Under the pieces are notes generated by a model. The model saw only the letters and a list, made by a program, of their open reading frames with translations, was not told the DNA's origin and made no database searches. A program made the translations under genes and the position numbers. A DNA stretch of 48,754 nt from an uncultured Bacteroidales bacterium (lineage in GTDB: Bacteria; Bacteroidota; Bacteroidia; Bacteroidales; FEN-979): positions 1-48,754 of the forward strand of contig CAJAUM010000031.1 of NCBI GenBank assembly GCA_903945175.1, given 5' to 3'. Positions 31,256-39,422 of the stretch are shown in pieces (positions within the stretch are counted from its first letter, which is position 1; the number at the start of each line of letters is the position of its first letter).

Positions 31256-32941
31256 ATGTTCAATATTCGACATTCAAAAGCCGCAAATTCACCCGTGATA
31301 TCTACTCAAACTTCCTCCTTCTCCCCCGCAGGAGAATCTTTCCTGCTTCCTACCCAACAGGACTACAACAGTGAATTAAACCGCATTGAAGCGCTTGTGC
31401 AGCAGGCTCGCAGTGAACACAAGGAGATCGTGGTGGTGATGGGACTCGGATTTGTGGGGGCGGTGATGGCCGCCATTGTGGCGGATACAAAAGATGCCGA
31501 AGGAAAAAACTCGAAATTTGTGATCGGGTGCCAGCGCCCCAGTCCGCGTTCGTTCTGGAAAATACCGTTGATCAACCGGGGCGAAGCGCCGGTAAAGGCC
31601 GAGGATCCGGAGGTGGATGTGCTCATTCGTCGATGTGTGGTTGAGGATAAGACCCTTGTGGCCACCTACAACAGCGATGTACTGCAGTTTGCCGACTGCG
31701 TGGTGGTAGATGTGCAGTGCGACTTTGCCAAAAAGGAGATGGGGAACATGAAGAGCGGCGAGGCCGATATGGCCGCCCTCGAAGACACCATGCGCACCAT
31801 CGGGGATAAGATTCAGCCGGATTGTTTGGTACTGATTGAAACCACCGTGGCGCCGGGAACCACCGAATTTGTGGCCTGGCCCATCCTTAAAAAGGCCTTT
31901 GCCAACCGGGGCCTCAGTGAAATTCCTTTGCTGGCCCACAGCTTTGAACGGGTGATGCCCGGCAAGCAATACGTGGCCTCCATCCGCGACTTCTGGCGGG
32001 TGTGTTCGGGGTGCGAACCCATCGCGCGGGCCAGGGTCGAAAAGTTCCTTCACGAGGTGCTCAACACCAAAGATTTTCCCCTTACGGTGATGGACCGCCC
32101 CATCGAATCGGAAACCACCAAGATCGTCGAAAACTCCTACCGCGCCACTATCCTGGCCTACCTGAACGAATGGAGCCTTTTTGCCGAACGCAACGGGGTC
32201 GACCTCATCAAGGTGATCGATGCCATCAAAATGCGCCCCACCCACAGCAACATGATCTTCCCCGGCCCGGGCATCGGTGGTTACTGCCTGCCCAAGGATG
32301 GCGGACTGGGTTACTGGGCCTACGAGCACATCCTCGGGTTTGAGGATGGCGACAAGATATTCAGGATCACCCCTGCCGCCATCGATATCAACGACACCCG
32401 GGCCCTGCATGTGGCCGAACTCACCCGCGACGCCCTGCGCAACATGGGCCGCTACATCGCCGGATCGAAGGTGCTGCTGTGCGGCGCCAGCTACCGCCAG
32501 GATGTGGGCGATACCCGCTACAGCGGCAGCGAACTGGTGGTTCGCAAACTCACCGAGATGAGCGCCGAGATCCGAATCCACGATCCCTATGTAGACCATT
32601 GGTACGAATTGGAGGAGCAGGACACCTACCCATCCCCGGGAAGTTCTTGGAAACGTTTCTTCCGCAACCAGGAGGGACTAAAGCAAACTGTGGTTGAAAA
32701 GGACTTGAAGCAATCGCTGAAAGGAGCCGAAGCCGTCATTTTGGCTGTCCCTCATAAGCAATATCTCAACCTGAACCCCGATGATTTGGTCAAATGGGCT
32801 GGCGGACCCATCGCGGTCATTGACGCCTTTGGATTACTGACTGATGACCAAATCCGTCGCTATTTCATACTCAGATGTGATGTGAAAGCCTTAGGAAGAG
32901 GACACCTTGCAAGATTAAAACGTGAAGTGCGAGAGAAATAA
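31256..32941 (+). CDS. Nucleotide-sugar dehydrogenase, copy 5
   Basis: A 561-residue full-length copy, catalytic Cys344 in GGYCLPKDGG. The N-terminus (MFNIRHSK) is encoded by ATATTCG-type heptamers, so the true start may be further in; FSPAGESFLLPTQQDY aligns with the other copies. The residues VEDKTLVATYNSDVLQ and EMGNMKS distinguish it from copies 1, 3 and 4. It lies next to the pseudaminic-acid operon and is the best candidate for the ancestral gene, providing a UDP-uronic acid for the same surface glycan. The decayed remnant at 7084 and the stub at 20745 resemble this copy most. Confidence 0.9.
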   Translation: MFNIRHSKAANSPVISTQTSSFSPAGESFLLPTQQDYNSELNRIEALVQQARSEHKEIVVVMGLGFVGAVMAAIVADTKDAEGKNSKFVIGCQRPSPRSFWKIPLINRGEAPVKAEDPEVDVLIRRCVVEDKTLVATYNSDVLQFADCVVVDVQCDFAKKEMGNMKSGEADMAALEDTMRTIGDKIQPDCLVLIETTVAPGTTEFVAWPILKKAFANRGLSEIPLLAHSFERVMPGKQYVASIRDFWRVCSGCEPIARARVEKFLHEVLNTKDFPLTVMDRPIESETTKIVENSYRATILAYLNEWSLFAERNGVDLIKVIDAIKMRPTHSNMIFPGPGIGGYCLPKDGGLGYWAYEHILGFEDGDKIFRITPAAIDINDTRALHVAELTRDALRNMGRYIAGSKVLLCGASYRQDVGDTRYSGSELVVRKLTEMSAEIRIHDPYVDHWYELEEQDTYPSPGSSWKRFFRNQEGLKQTVVEKDLKQSLKGAEAVILAVPHKQYLNLNPDDLVKWAGGPIAVIDAFGLLTDDQIRRYFILRCDVKALGRGHLARLKREVREK

Positions 32942-33348
32942 CATGTACTTCCTGGTGAGAATGATTCAAATGGGTATCTTGTTTTAATAAGAAGAACAGA
33001 AGCACGACCTCATGAAGCAAAATATTTTTTAAAAATTAGATCATAAGATCATGGCTGTAAACGATTTCTTTCTACAATAAATAAGTCTTTACATTCAGCT
33101 TTGTTATACTAAAAGCAGGACAAAAAGACATATTCTGAATAGTTTATATTGTATAAAAATATTCAGTGAAACACATTATGTAGCGCCAATAAAATGAATA
33201 TTGATATTATTATGCAGTATTTGAAAATATTGAAAATATAAGAGTAAAAAATTAGCATAACTAATTGATTTTGTTTGAGTAATAATCGAAAAATAGTGAA
33301 AATACACTTTTTCAGTTATTTTTCAAAAACACCCAAAAAATTTCACAA
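32942..33348. other. AT-rich spacer before the pseudaminic-acid operon, with a short protein relic
   Basis: A frame at 32942-33046 reads PGENDSNGYLVLIRR, TEARPHEAKYFLKIRS-stop, which looks like the C-terminal end of a lost gene. The remaining 300 bp are very AT-rich and probably hold the promoter of the pse operon, but no exact TTG-N19-TAnnTTTG match is seen. Confidence 0.4.
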
Positions 33349-34362
33349 ATGTTGAACGAAAAATCAATTTTAATAACTGGGGGTACCGGCTCTTTTGGTA
33401 AGAAATTTACTGAGATAATTCTTAATAAATATCCAAATGTTCAGAGACTTGTTATTTTTTCGCGCGACGAGCTAAAACAATATGAAATGGCTCTTTTATA
33501 TCCTGAGAATAAACATCCTCAAATTCGGTTCTTTATCGGAGATGTTAGGGACTTGCCACGGTTGAAAAGAGCTTGTGAAGGAATAGATGTCATTATTCAT
33601 GCCGCAGCTTTAAAACACGTTCCGATAGCAGAATATAACCCAGATGAGTTTATTAAGACAAATATCGGAGGGGCGCAAAATATTATAGATGCAGCACTTT
33701 CGACAGAAGTAAAAACTGTTGTTGCTCTTTCTACCGATAAGGCAGCATCTCCAATCAACCTATATGGGGCTACAAAATTAGTTTCTGATAAGTTATTTAT
33801 TGCCGCAAATAACATCAAAGGACATCGTAACCTTCGTTTTTCGGTCGTTAGGTATGGGAATGTTATGGGTTCGCGGGGGTCTGTAATTCCTTTTTTTTTA
33901 CTAAAAGCAAAAAATGGAAGCAAATTACCCATTACGCATAAAGAAATGACACGCTTTAATATTTCTTTAAAAGAGGGTGTTGAAATGGTATTGTGGGCAA
34001 TTGAATATGCTTTGGGTGGAGAAATCTTCGTGCCCAAAATCCCTTCATACAAAATAGATACGGTAGCAACAGCAATTGCTCCAGATGCCAAAGTGGAGTA
34101 CACTGGGATCAGGCCTGGAGAGAAGCTTCATGAAGAAATGATAACGGAAAGTGATTCTTACAATACAATTGAATTTGAGAAGTATTATGCAATTCTTCCT
34201 TCAAATGTTACCAAAGAAAGATACTTGAAGCATTTTAGTGGATGGGAAGTACCAAAAGGTTTTAAATATACTTCCGGGACCAATAGCATGTGGATTGAAG
34301 TTGAAGAAATGCGGCGATTAATAACAGAATATGTTGATCCTAATTTTAAACCCATCCGATGA
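33349..34362 (+). CDS. pseB: UDP-GlcNAc 4,6-dehydratase (inverting), PseB
   Basis: A 337-residue extended short-chain dehydrogenase. The NAD(P)-binding motif TGGTGSFG lies at 10-17, and the catalytic YGATK near 139-143. The segments RDELKQYEM, HAAALKHVPIAEYNP and RPGEKLHEEM are typical of PseB. It performs the first step of pseudaminic acid synthesis, 4,6-dehydration with C5 inversion of UDP-GlcNAc, in the cytoplasm. It overlaps pseC by 4 bp (ATGA) and leads the operon 33349-41914. The length is normal. Confidence 0.95.
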   Translation: MLNEKSILITGGTGSFGKKFTEIILNKYPNVQRLVIFSRDELKQYEMALLYPENKHPQIRFFIGDVRDLPRLKRACEGIDVIIHAAALKHVPIAEYNPDEFIKTNIGGAQNIIDAALSTEVKTVVALSTDKAASPINLYGATKLVSDKLFIAANNIKGHRNLRFSVVRYGNVMGSRGSVIPFFLLKAKNGSKLPITHKEMTRFNISLKEGVEMVLWAIEYALGGEIFVPKIPSYKIDTVATAIAPDAKVEYTGIRPGEKLHEEMITESDSYNTIEFEKYYAILPSNVTKERYLKHFSGWEVPKGFKYTSGTNSMWIEVEEMRRLITEYVDPNFKPIR

Positions 34363-35513
34363 AACCTATACCTTATGGCAGGCACCACATCACTGAGGAG
34401 GACATTCAAGCTGTTGTAGATGTCCTTGAATCAGATTTCCTGACCCAGGGCCCTAAAATAGCTGAATTTGAAGAAGTATTTGCAGAATACATTGGTTGCA
34501 AATACGCGGTAGCTGTTTCCAATGGCACTGCTGCTTTGCATCTGTGTGCCATGGTGTTAAAAGTTGGGCCTGGCCAAAAGGTTATCACAACACCAATTAC
34601 TTTTGCTGCCTCTGCAAACTGTGTAAGGTATTGCGGAGGCGATGTAGTGTTTGCCGATATCGACCCTGAAACCTGGTTGATTGACATTAACAGGGTAAGG
34701 GAACTATTGGAAACATCACCCAGAGGAACTTTCAGCGGGATTATCCCGGTTGATTTTTCAGGGAGGGCCGTAAATCTTGAGGCATTCAGGAAATTAGCCG
34801 ATGAATTTGGACTATGGATCATAGAGGATGCATGCCATGCACCTGGTGGATTTTTCACAGATAGCTTCGGTGAAAGACAAAATTGCGGAAATGGGAAATA
34901 TGCCGATCTGGCAATCTTCTCCTTTCATCCGGTTAAACATATTGCATCAGGCGAAGGAGGAATGATAACCACAAACAGCAAAGAACTTTACGATAGAATA
35001 AAGAATTTACGCACGCATGGCATCCAGCAAAATCCCGCAATGAAGCATCATAACCATGGTTTATGGTATTATGAAATGCAGGAGTTGGGCTACAACTATC
35101 GTTTAACCGACATCCAGGCGGCCTTGGGCATCAGCCAGTTGAAAAGAGCCGGTGAAGGCATAAAAAGAAGAAGAGAAATGGCTCAGGCATATCAACAGAC
35201 ATTTGATGGAAAATCATTTATTGAGGGACAATCAGGCATGAATGAAGGGCATGCTTATCACCTTTACATTATTGAGGTCGATGAGCGTAATGGATTATAT
35301 TCCTGGTTAAGGGAAAACAATATCTGGGCACAGGTTCATTACATACCTGTACATTTAATGCCGTATTACCGTCAGTTTGGATGGAAGGAAGGGGATATGC
35401 CCAAAGCAGAAAAATATTATGATAGATGTTTGAGCTTGCCAATTTTTCCGACGTTAACTGAGAAGGATCAGAATTTTGTTATACAAAAAGTAATGGATTT
35501 TTATCATGGGTAA
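34359..35513 (+). CDS. pseC: UDP-4-amino-4,6-dideoxy-AltNAc transaminase, PseC
   Basis: A 384-residue PLP-dependent sugar aminotransferase (DegT/DnrJ/EryC1 class). The PLP lysine is Lys193 in FSFHPVKHIASGEGGM; IIEDACHAPGG gives the ring-stacking and Asp contacts. It transfers an amino group from glutamate to the 4-keto product of PseB. It overlaps pseB by 4 bp and pseF by 8 bp. Length and all motifs match PseC. Confidence 0.95.
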   Translation: MKPIPYGRHHITEEDIQAVVDVLESDFLTQGPKIAEFEEVFAEYIGCKYAVAVSNGTAALHLCAMVLKVGPGQKVITTPITFAASANCVRYCGGDVVFADIDPETWLIDINRVRELLETSPRGTFSGIIPVDFSGRAVNLEAFRKLADEFGLWIIEDACHAPGGFFTDSFGERQNCGNGKYADLAIFSFHPVKHIASGEGGMITTNSKELYDRIKNLRTHGIQQNPAMKHHNHGLWYYEMQELGYNYRLTDIQAALGISQLKRAGEGIKRRREMAQAYQQTFDGKSFIEGQSGMNEGHAYHLYIIEVDERNGLYSWLRENNIWAQVHYIPVHLMPYYRQFGWKEGDMPKAEKYYDRCLSLPIFPTLTEKDQNFVIQKVMDFYHG

Positions 35514-36201
35514 CCTTGCCATAATCCCTGCGAGAGGAGGCAGTAAAAGGATCCCCGGAAAGAATATTAAGGAGTTTCTTGGAAAGCCGATTATTGCCTA
35601 TTCCATTGAAGCAGCATTGGGAAGCGACCTTTTTGATGAGGTAATGGTATCAACAGATGATGATATAATTGCAGCAACAGCTTTTAAATATGGAGCAAAA
35701 ATTCCTTTCTTACGAAGTGAAAAAAATGCTGATGACTTTGCCACAACAATCGACGTAATCCATGAAGTGTTAACTAATTATAAAAAGGAACAAAAAAGGG
35801 AGTTCCAGTTTGCCTGCTGTATCTATCCAACTGCTCCCTTAATGAAAATGAAACATCTTCATGAAGGATTTGTAAAAATGACCAACCAGGACTATATTTC
35901 TGTATTTCCTGTAGTTATGTTCGACTATCCGGTTTGGAGAGGTTTAAGTATTGATGCGAATGGAAAGAGTAAGATGGTCTGGCCCGAATTTACAAATTCC
36001 AGATCACAGGATTTAGAAAAAGTATATCATGATGCCGGACAATGGTATTGGTTTAATACTGAAAAAATTAATGATACCTTATTTACTTTCAACTCCGGAA
36101 CTGTCATTTTAGCTGAAGATGAAGTGCAGGATATAGATACTATTGCCGATTGGAAATTGGCCGAGATGAAAAAAACAATCCAAATGAATACTAACATATA
36201 A
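35506..36201 (+). CDS. pseF: CMP-pseudaminic acid cytidylyltransferase, PseF
   Basis: A 231-residue protein. The CTP-binding motif IIPARGGSKRIPGKNIK opens the protein, followed by KPIIAYSIEAAL and STDDDIIAAT, the signature of the CMP-NeuNAc synthetase family; the later WPEFTNSRSQDLEKVYHDAGQWYW is characteristic of PseF. It activates pseudaminic acid with CTP for transfer. It overlaps pseC by 8 bp. Confidence 0.95.
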   Translation: MGNLAIIPARGGSKRIPGKNIKEFLGKPIIAYSIEAALGSDLFDEVMVSTDDDIIAATAFKYGAKIPFLRSEKNADDFATTIDVIHEVLTNYKKEQKREFQFACCIYPTAPLMKMKHLHEGFVKMTNQDYISVFPVVMFDYPVWRGLSIDANGKSKMVWPEFTNSRSQDLEKVYHDAGQWYWFNTEKINDTLFTFNSGTVILAEDEVQDIDTIADWKLAEMKKTIQMNTNI

Positions 36202-36207
36202 GTAACA

Positions 36208-36843
36208 ATGAAACAATTCCAAACCTCTCAGGAAGAATTTTGGGCTGGTGAATTCGGAACAAAATACATTGGCAGAAATGACAGTCAGGAACTATTGGCA
36301 TCGAATCTGAATTTCTTCTCAAAAACCCTCAAACAAGCCGGACAAATTTCATCCTGTCTTGAATTTGGGGCGAATATAGGAATGAATTTAAGGGCACTTA
36401 AGCTATTATATCCCAGGATGAATTTTAAGGGTATAGAAATCAACCCTGCAGCAGCTAATGAACTAAGAAAATTGGTTGGTCCAGAGAATGTATTTGAAGG
36501 TTCAATTTTTGATTATAGAGTTATAGACACAGTAGATTTAGCTTTGATAAAGGGTGTTTTGATTCATATAAACCCGGATAAATTAGACGATGTTTATTGC
36601 AAATTATATGAGTCGACAACCCGGTTTATACTCCTTTGTGAATATTATAATCCTTCCCCTGTCACAATATCATACCGGGGTCATTCTGACCGGTTGTTTA
36701 AGCGTGATTTTGCCGGTGAGTTACTGGAAAAATTTTCGGATTTAAAACTAGTGGACTATGGATTTTCATACAAAAGGGATATCCCTTTTCCACAAGATGA
36801 TATAACCTGGTTTTTGATGGAGAGGAGATCGAAAAATGCTTAG
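36208..36843 (+). CDS. Pseudaminic-acid-biosynthesis-associated methyltransferase
   Basis: A 211-residue class I SAM-dependent methyltransferase: motif I LEFGANIGMNLRAL near residues 50-63, GIEINPAAANEL as the acidic loop, and LALIKGVLIHINPDKL. The N-terminal TSQEEFWAGEFGTKYIGRN is typical of the PseE-associated methylase family. It probably methylates the sugar or an acyl group on it. It overlaps the amidotransferase gene by 8 bp. Confidence 0.85.
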   Translation: MKQFQTSQEEFWAGEFGTKYIGRNDSQELLASNLNFFSKTLKQAGQISSCLEFGANIGMNLRALKLLYPRMNFKGIEINPAAANELRKLVGPENVFEGSIFDYRVIDTVDLALIKGVLIHINPDKLDDVYCKLYESTTRFILLCEYYNPSPVTISYRGHSDRLFKRDFAGELLEKFSDLKLVDYGFSYKRDIPFPQDDITWFLMERRSKNA

Positions 36844-37984
36844 ATATTGTAAACGATGTATCATGCCGGATACAAAACCAGATCTTCATCTGGATGAAGA
36901 GGGTGTTTGTAATGCTTGTCGTGCATATGAGCGTAGGCAGGAGGTGGACTGGGAGAAGCGATCCGAAGAATTGAAAATACTTTTAGAACGCTTTCGTCGG
37001 AATGGCAGCAATTGGGACTGTATAGTACCGGTAAGTGGAGGAAAGGATAGCACCTACCAAGTGATCCGGATTTTACAATTGGGGCTTAATCCTTTATGTG
37101 TTACCGCGACCACATGTGATTTGTCAGAAATCGGACGTAAGAATATTCAAAACCTCAAGCATTTAGGGGTTGATTACGTCGAGTTTTCACCAAATCCTCT
37201 CGTTCGTGCAAAGCTAAACCGAATTGGCCTGACTGAAGTTGGGGATATTTCTTGGCCGGAACATGTGGGCATTTTCACAATTCCTGTTCGTGCCGCAGTT
37301 CAATATAATGTACCTCTGCTGATTTGGGGAGAAAATTCGCAAAATGAATATGGTGGACCCGCTGCTGCTGCCGAAAACAATACATTGACCCGACGGTGGC
37401 TCGAAGAGTTTGGTGGATTGTTGGGCCTTAGGGTCAGTGATCTGTCGAACACCTATGGGATTGAACCGAAAAATTTGTTGCCTTATCAATACCCGAGTGA
37501 CGAAGAATTGCAACGCGCTGGGGTGACCGGCTTATTTCTTGGCCACTATATTCCTTGGGATGGGTTGTCAAATTCATTGATAGCACAGGCGAATGGATTC
37601 ATTACTCTTGATCGAGCAGTTGAAGGATCAATGGTTAATTATGAAAACCTGGACAATCATCAAACGGGTATTCATGACTATTTTAAATTTTTGAAATTCG
37701 GATTTTCCCGTGCCACAGATATAGCCTGTCTGCATGTACGCAGAAATCGCATCACTCGCCAGGATGCCTTGGAAATAATAAAGGAGAGAGATGGGAAATT
37801 CCCATGGACGTACCTTGGGAAACAGTTAACAGATATTCTGGATCCATTGAATATGTCTGTTGATGAATTTATAAAGGTTTGTGACAGATTTACAAATAAA
37901 AAAATATTTAAACGGGATGGTTCAGGAGAGCTGATTAAGGATCGGTTTGGGAACCTCGAAAAAAATAATTACGACAATTTATGA
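36836..37984 (+). CDS. N-acetyl sugar amidotransferase (WbuX/PseA type)
   Basis: A 382-residue ATP-pyrophosphatase. The PP-loop is VSGGKDS at 66-72. Paired cysteines Cys5/Cys8 and Cys25/Cys28 form a zinc ribbon, as in the WbuX/PseA family. The enzyme converts an N-acetyl group into an acetamidino (acetimidoyl) group, using ammonia delivered by the HisH/HisF-like pair encoded next. It overlaps both neighbours (8 bp upstream, 4 bp downstream). In the pse operon it most likely makes an acetamidino form of pseudaminic acid like Pse5Ac7Am. Confidence 0.9.
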   Translation: MLRYCKRCIMPDTKPDLHLDEEGVCNACRAYERRQEVDWEKRSEELKILLERFRRNGSNWDCIVPVSGGKDSTYQVIRILQLGLNPLCVTATTCDLSEIGRKNIQNLKHLGVDYVEFSPNPLVRAKLNRIGLTEVGDISWPEHVGIFTIPVRAAVQYNVPLLIWGENSQNEYGGPAAAAENNTLTRRWLEEFGGLLGLRVSDLSNTYGIEPKNLLPYQYPSDEELQRAGVTGLFLGHYIPWDGLSNSLIAQANGFITLDRAVEGSMVNYENLDNHQTGIHDYFKFLKFGFSRATDIACLHVRRNRITRQDALEIIKERDGKFPWTYLGKQLTDILDPLNMSVDEFIKVCDRFTNKKIFKRDGSGELIKDRFGNLEKNNYDNL

Positions 37985-38604
37985 AAGTTGCGCTCATAAA
38001 TTATGGAATGGGAAATCTGGGATCCGTCCGAAGGGCTCTGGAAGACCTCGGGGCAAATGTTATTATCGCGGAACATCCCTTGATGTTATTGGATGCGAAC
38101 CGCCTTGTTCTACCTGGTGTTGGGTCCTTTGGAGCCGGGATGGAACGGCTGCGAAACGGGGGATGGATTGAAGCATTATATCAACAAGTTATAGAGCACC
38201 ATAAGCCAATCCTTGGAATTTGTCTTGGCATGCAGATGTTATCCGGCTTGAGTGAAGAAAATGGATTGCATGAGGGTTTAAATTTCATCCCGGGCAAAGT
38301 TCTACGCCTCGACAAATTAGGTTGTTCCCTTCGCATACCGCATGTTGGATGGAACGAAGTGAATTATCGGGAAGGAATGGGTTTGTTTAATAAAATTCCT
38401 CAGGCCATGGATTTTTATTTTGTCCATAGTTATGCCGTAGTGGTGGAGGATCCAGCAGATGTGTCAGCAACAACTTCCTATGGTACCACTGTTACATCTG
38501 CTATTTCAAGACATAATATTTTCGGGACCCAGTTTCATCCGGAAAAAAGTTCAAAATCGGGGAAGCAAATATTAAAAAACTTTTTAGATTATACTCCATG
38601 CTGA
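37981..38604 (+). CDS. hisH: HisH-like glutamine amidotransferase (WbuY type)
   Basis: A 207-residue class I glutaminase with the nucleophile Cys81 in GICLGMQM and the His186/Glu188 pair in GTQFHPEKS. It releases ammonia from glutamine. It lies between the sugar amidotransferase (4-bp overlap) and a hisF-like gene (7-bp overlap), with no other histidine genes around, so it serves sugar amidation and not histidine synthesis. Confidence 0.9.
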   Translation: MKVALINYGMGNLGSVRRALEDLGANVIIAEHPLMLLDANRLVLPGVGSFGAGMERLRNGGWIEALYQQVIEHHKPILGICLGMQMLSGLSEENGLHEGLNFIPGKVLRLDKLGCSLRIPHVGWNEVNYREGMGLFNKIPQAMDFYFVHSYAVVVEDPADVSATTSYGTTVTSAISRHNIFGTQFHPEKSSKSGKQILKNFLDYTPC

Positions 38605-39368
38605 AGGTTCGCGTGATACCAACGCTTTTATGGAAAAATTTCGGCCTGGTTAAGGGAGTAGGATTTGACAGTTGGAGAAGAGTAGGGCCCGTTTTGCCAA
38701 CAATAAAGGTTTATAATTCACGTGAAGTGGATGAACTTATTCTGGTCGATATTACTGCCTCCATCGAAGGTCATATCCCTGACCATGAATCGGTGAGCGA
38801 CTTTTCACATGAGTGTTTTGTGCCGCTTACGGTAGGCGGAGGCATCTTCAACCTATCTCAAATCACTTCCTTGCTGCGTGCCGGGGCAGACAAGGTTTCT
38901 CTGAATTCGGCGCTCTTCGAAAATCCAGGCCTGGTAAATGATGCAGCCGGGCAGTTTGGTGTTCAATGTGTCATTGTCAGCATCGATGCGCATCGGACAG
39001 AAAGAGGATCTTATACTTGCTTCAGCCATTCCGGAACACGAAATACTAACCGGGAGCCGTTAGCATGGGCTAAAGAAATGGAAGACCGCGGGGCTGGAGA
39101 GATACTTTTAACATCGGTCGAGCATGACGGCACGATGAATGGCTATGACCTGGAACTGATAGAAAGGGTAGCATCCAGAGTAAACATTCCGGTTATTGCT
39201 TCCGGTGGAGCTGGAAATTACCAGGACATGATCGATGCGGTAACCAAGGCTGGTGCGGCGGCAGTTGCCGCTGCAAGTATTTTTCATTTTACCGAGATGA
39301 CACCATTAGGCGCTAAAGATGCTATGCATGAAGCGGGCATCCCAATACGACGTAGATTCGAGATGTAA
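38598..39368 (+). CDS. hisF: HisF-like cyclase subunit homologue (WbuZ type)
   Basis: A 256-residue TIM-barrel protein clearly related to HisF (VRVIPTLLWKNFGLVKGVGF, VGGGI, LNSALFENP, SIDAHR, SGGAGN). In true HisF the first strand reads IIPCLDVKDGRVVKG with catalytic Asp11; here that residue is Leu (PTLLWKN), while the second catalytic Asp is kept in VSIDAHR. Loss of Asp11 should abolish imidazole-glycerol-phosphate synthesis and fits a role as ammonia channel for the amidotransferase. Confidence 0.9.
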   Translation: MLKVRVIPTLLWKNFGLVKGVGFDSWRRVGPVLPTIKVYNSREVDELILVDITASIEGHIPDHESVSDFSHECFVPLTVGGGIFNLSQITSLLRAGADKVSLNSALFENPGLVNDAAGQFGVQCVIVSIDAHRTERGSYTCFSHSGTRNTNREPLAWAKEMEDRGAGEILLTSVEHDGTMNGYDLELIERVASRVNIPVIASGGAGNYQDMIDAVTKAGAAAVAAASIFHFTEMTPLGAKDAMHEAGIPIRRRFEM

Positions 39369-39422
39369 GTTGATATTCATTCCTATTTAGGTGCTTTTTT
39401 AGAAAATATAATTAATACTACT

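Noticed and set aside
31376-32599. 407-codon minus-strand frame, and similar ones at 22536-23501 and 25839-26444
   Set aside because: They lie opposite the dehydrogenase copies and arise from GC-rich codon bias; no known motif is encoded.
7084-32941. Transposon or integron as carrier of the accessory region
   Set aside because: No transposase, integrase or terminal inverted repeats were found; the only repeats at borders are the dehydrogenase gene, repeats A and B, and heptamers.
37981-39368. hisH and hisF as part of a histidine biosynthesis operon
   Set aside because: No other his gene is nearby, the pair overlaps a sugar amidotransferase gene, and HisF Asp11 is missing.
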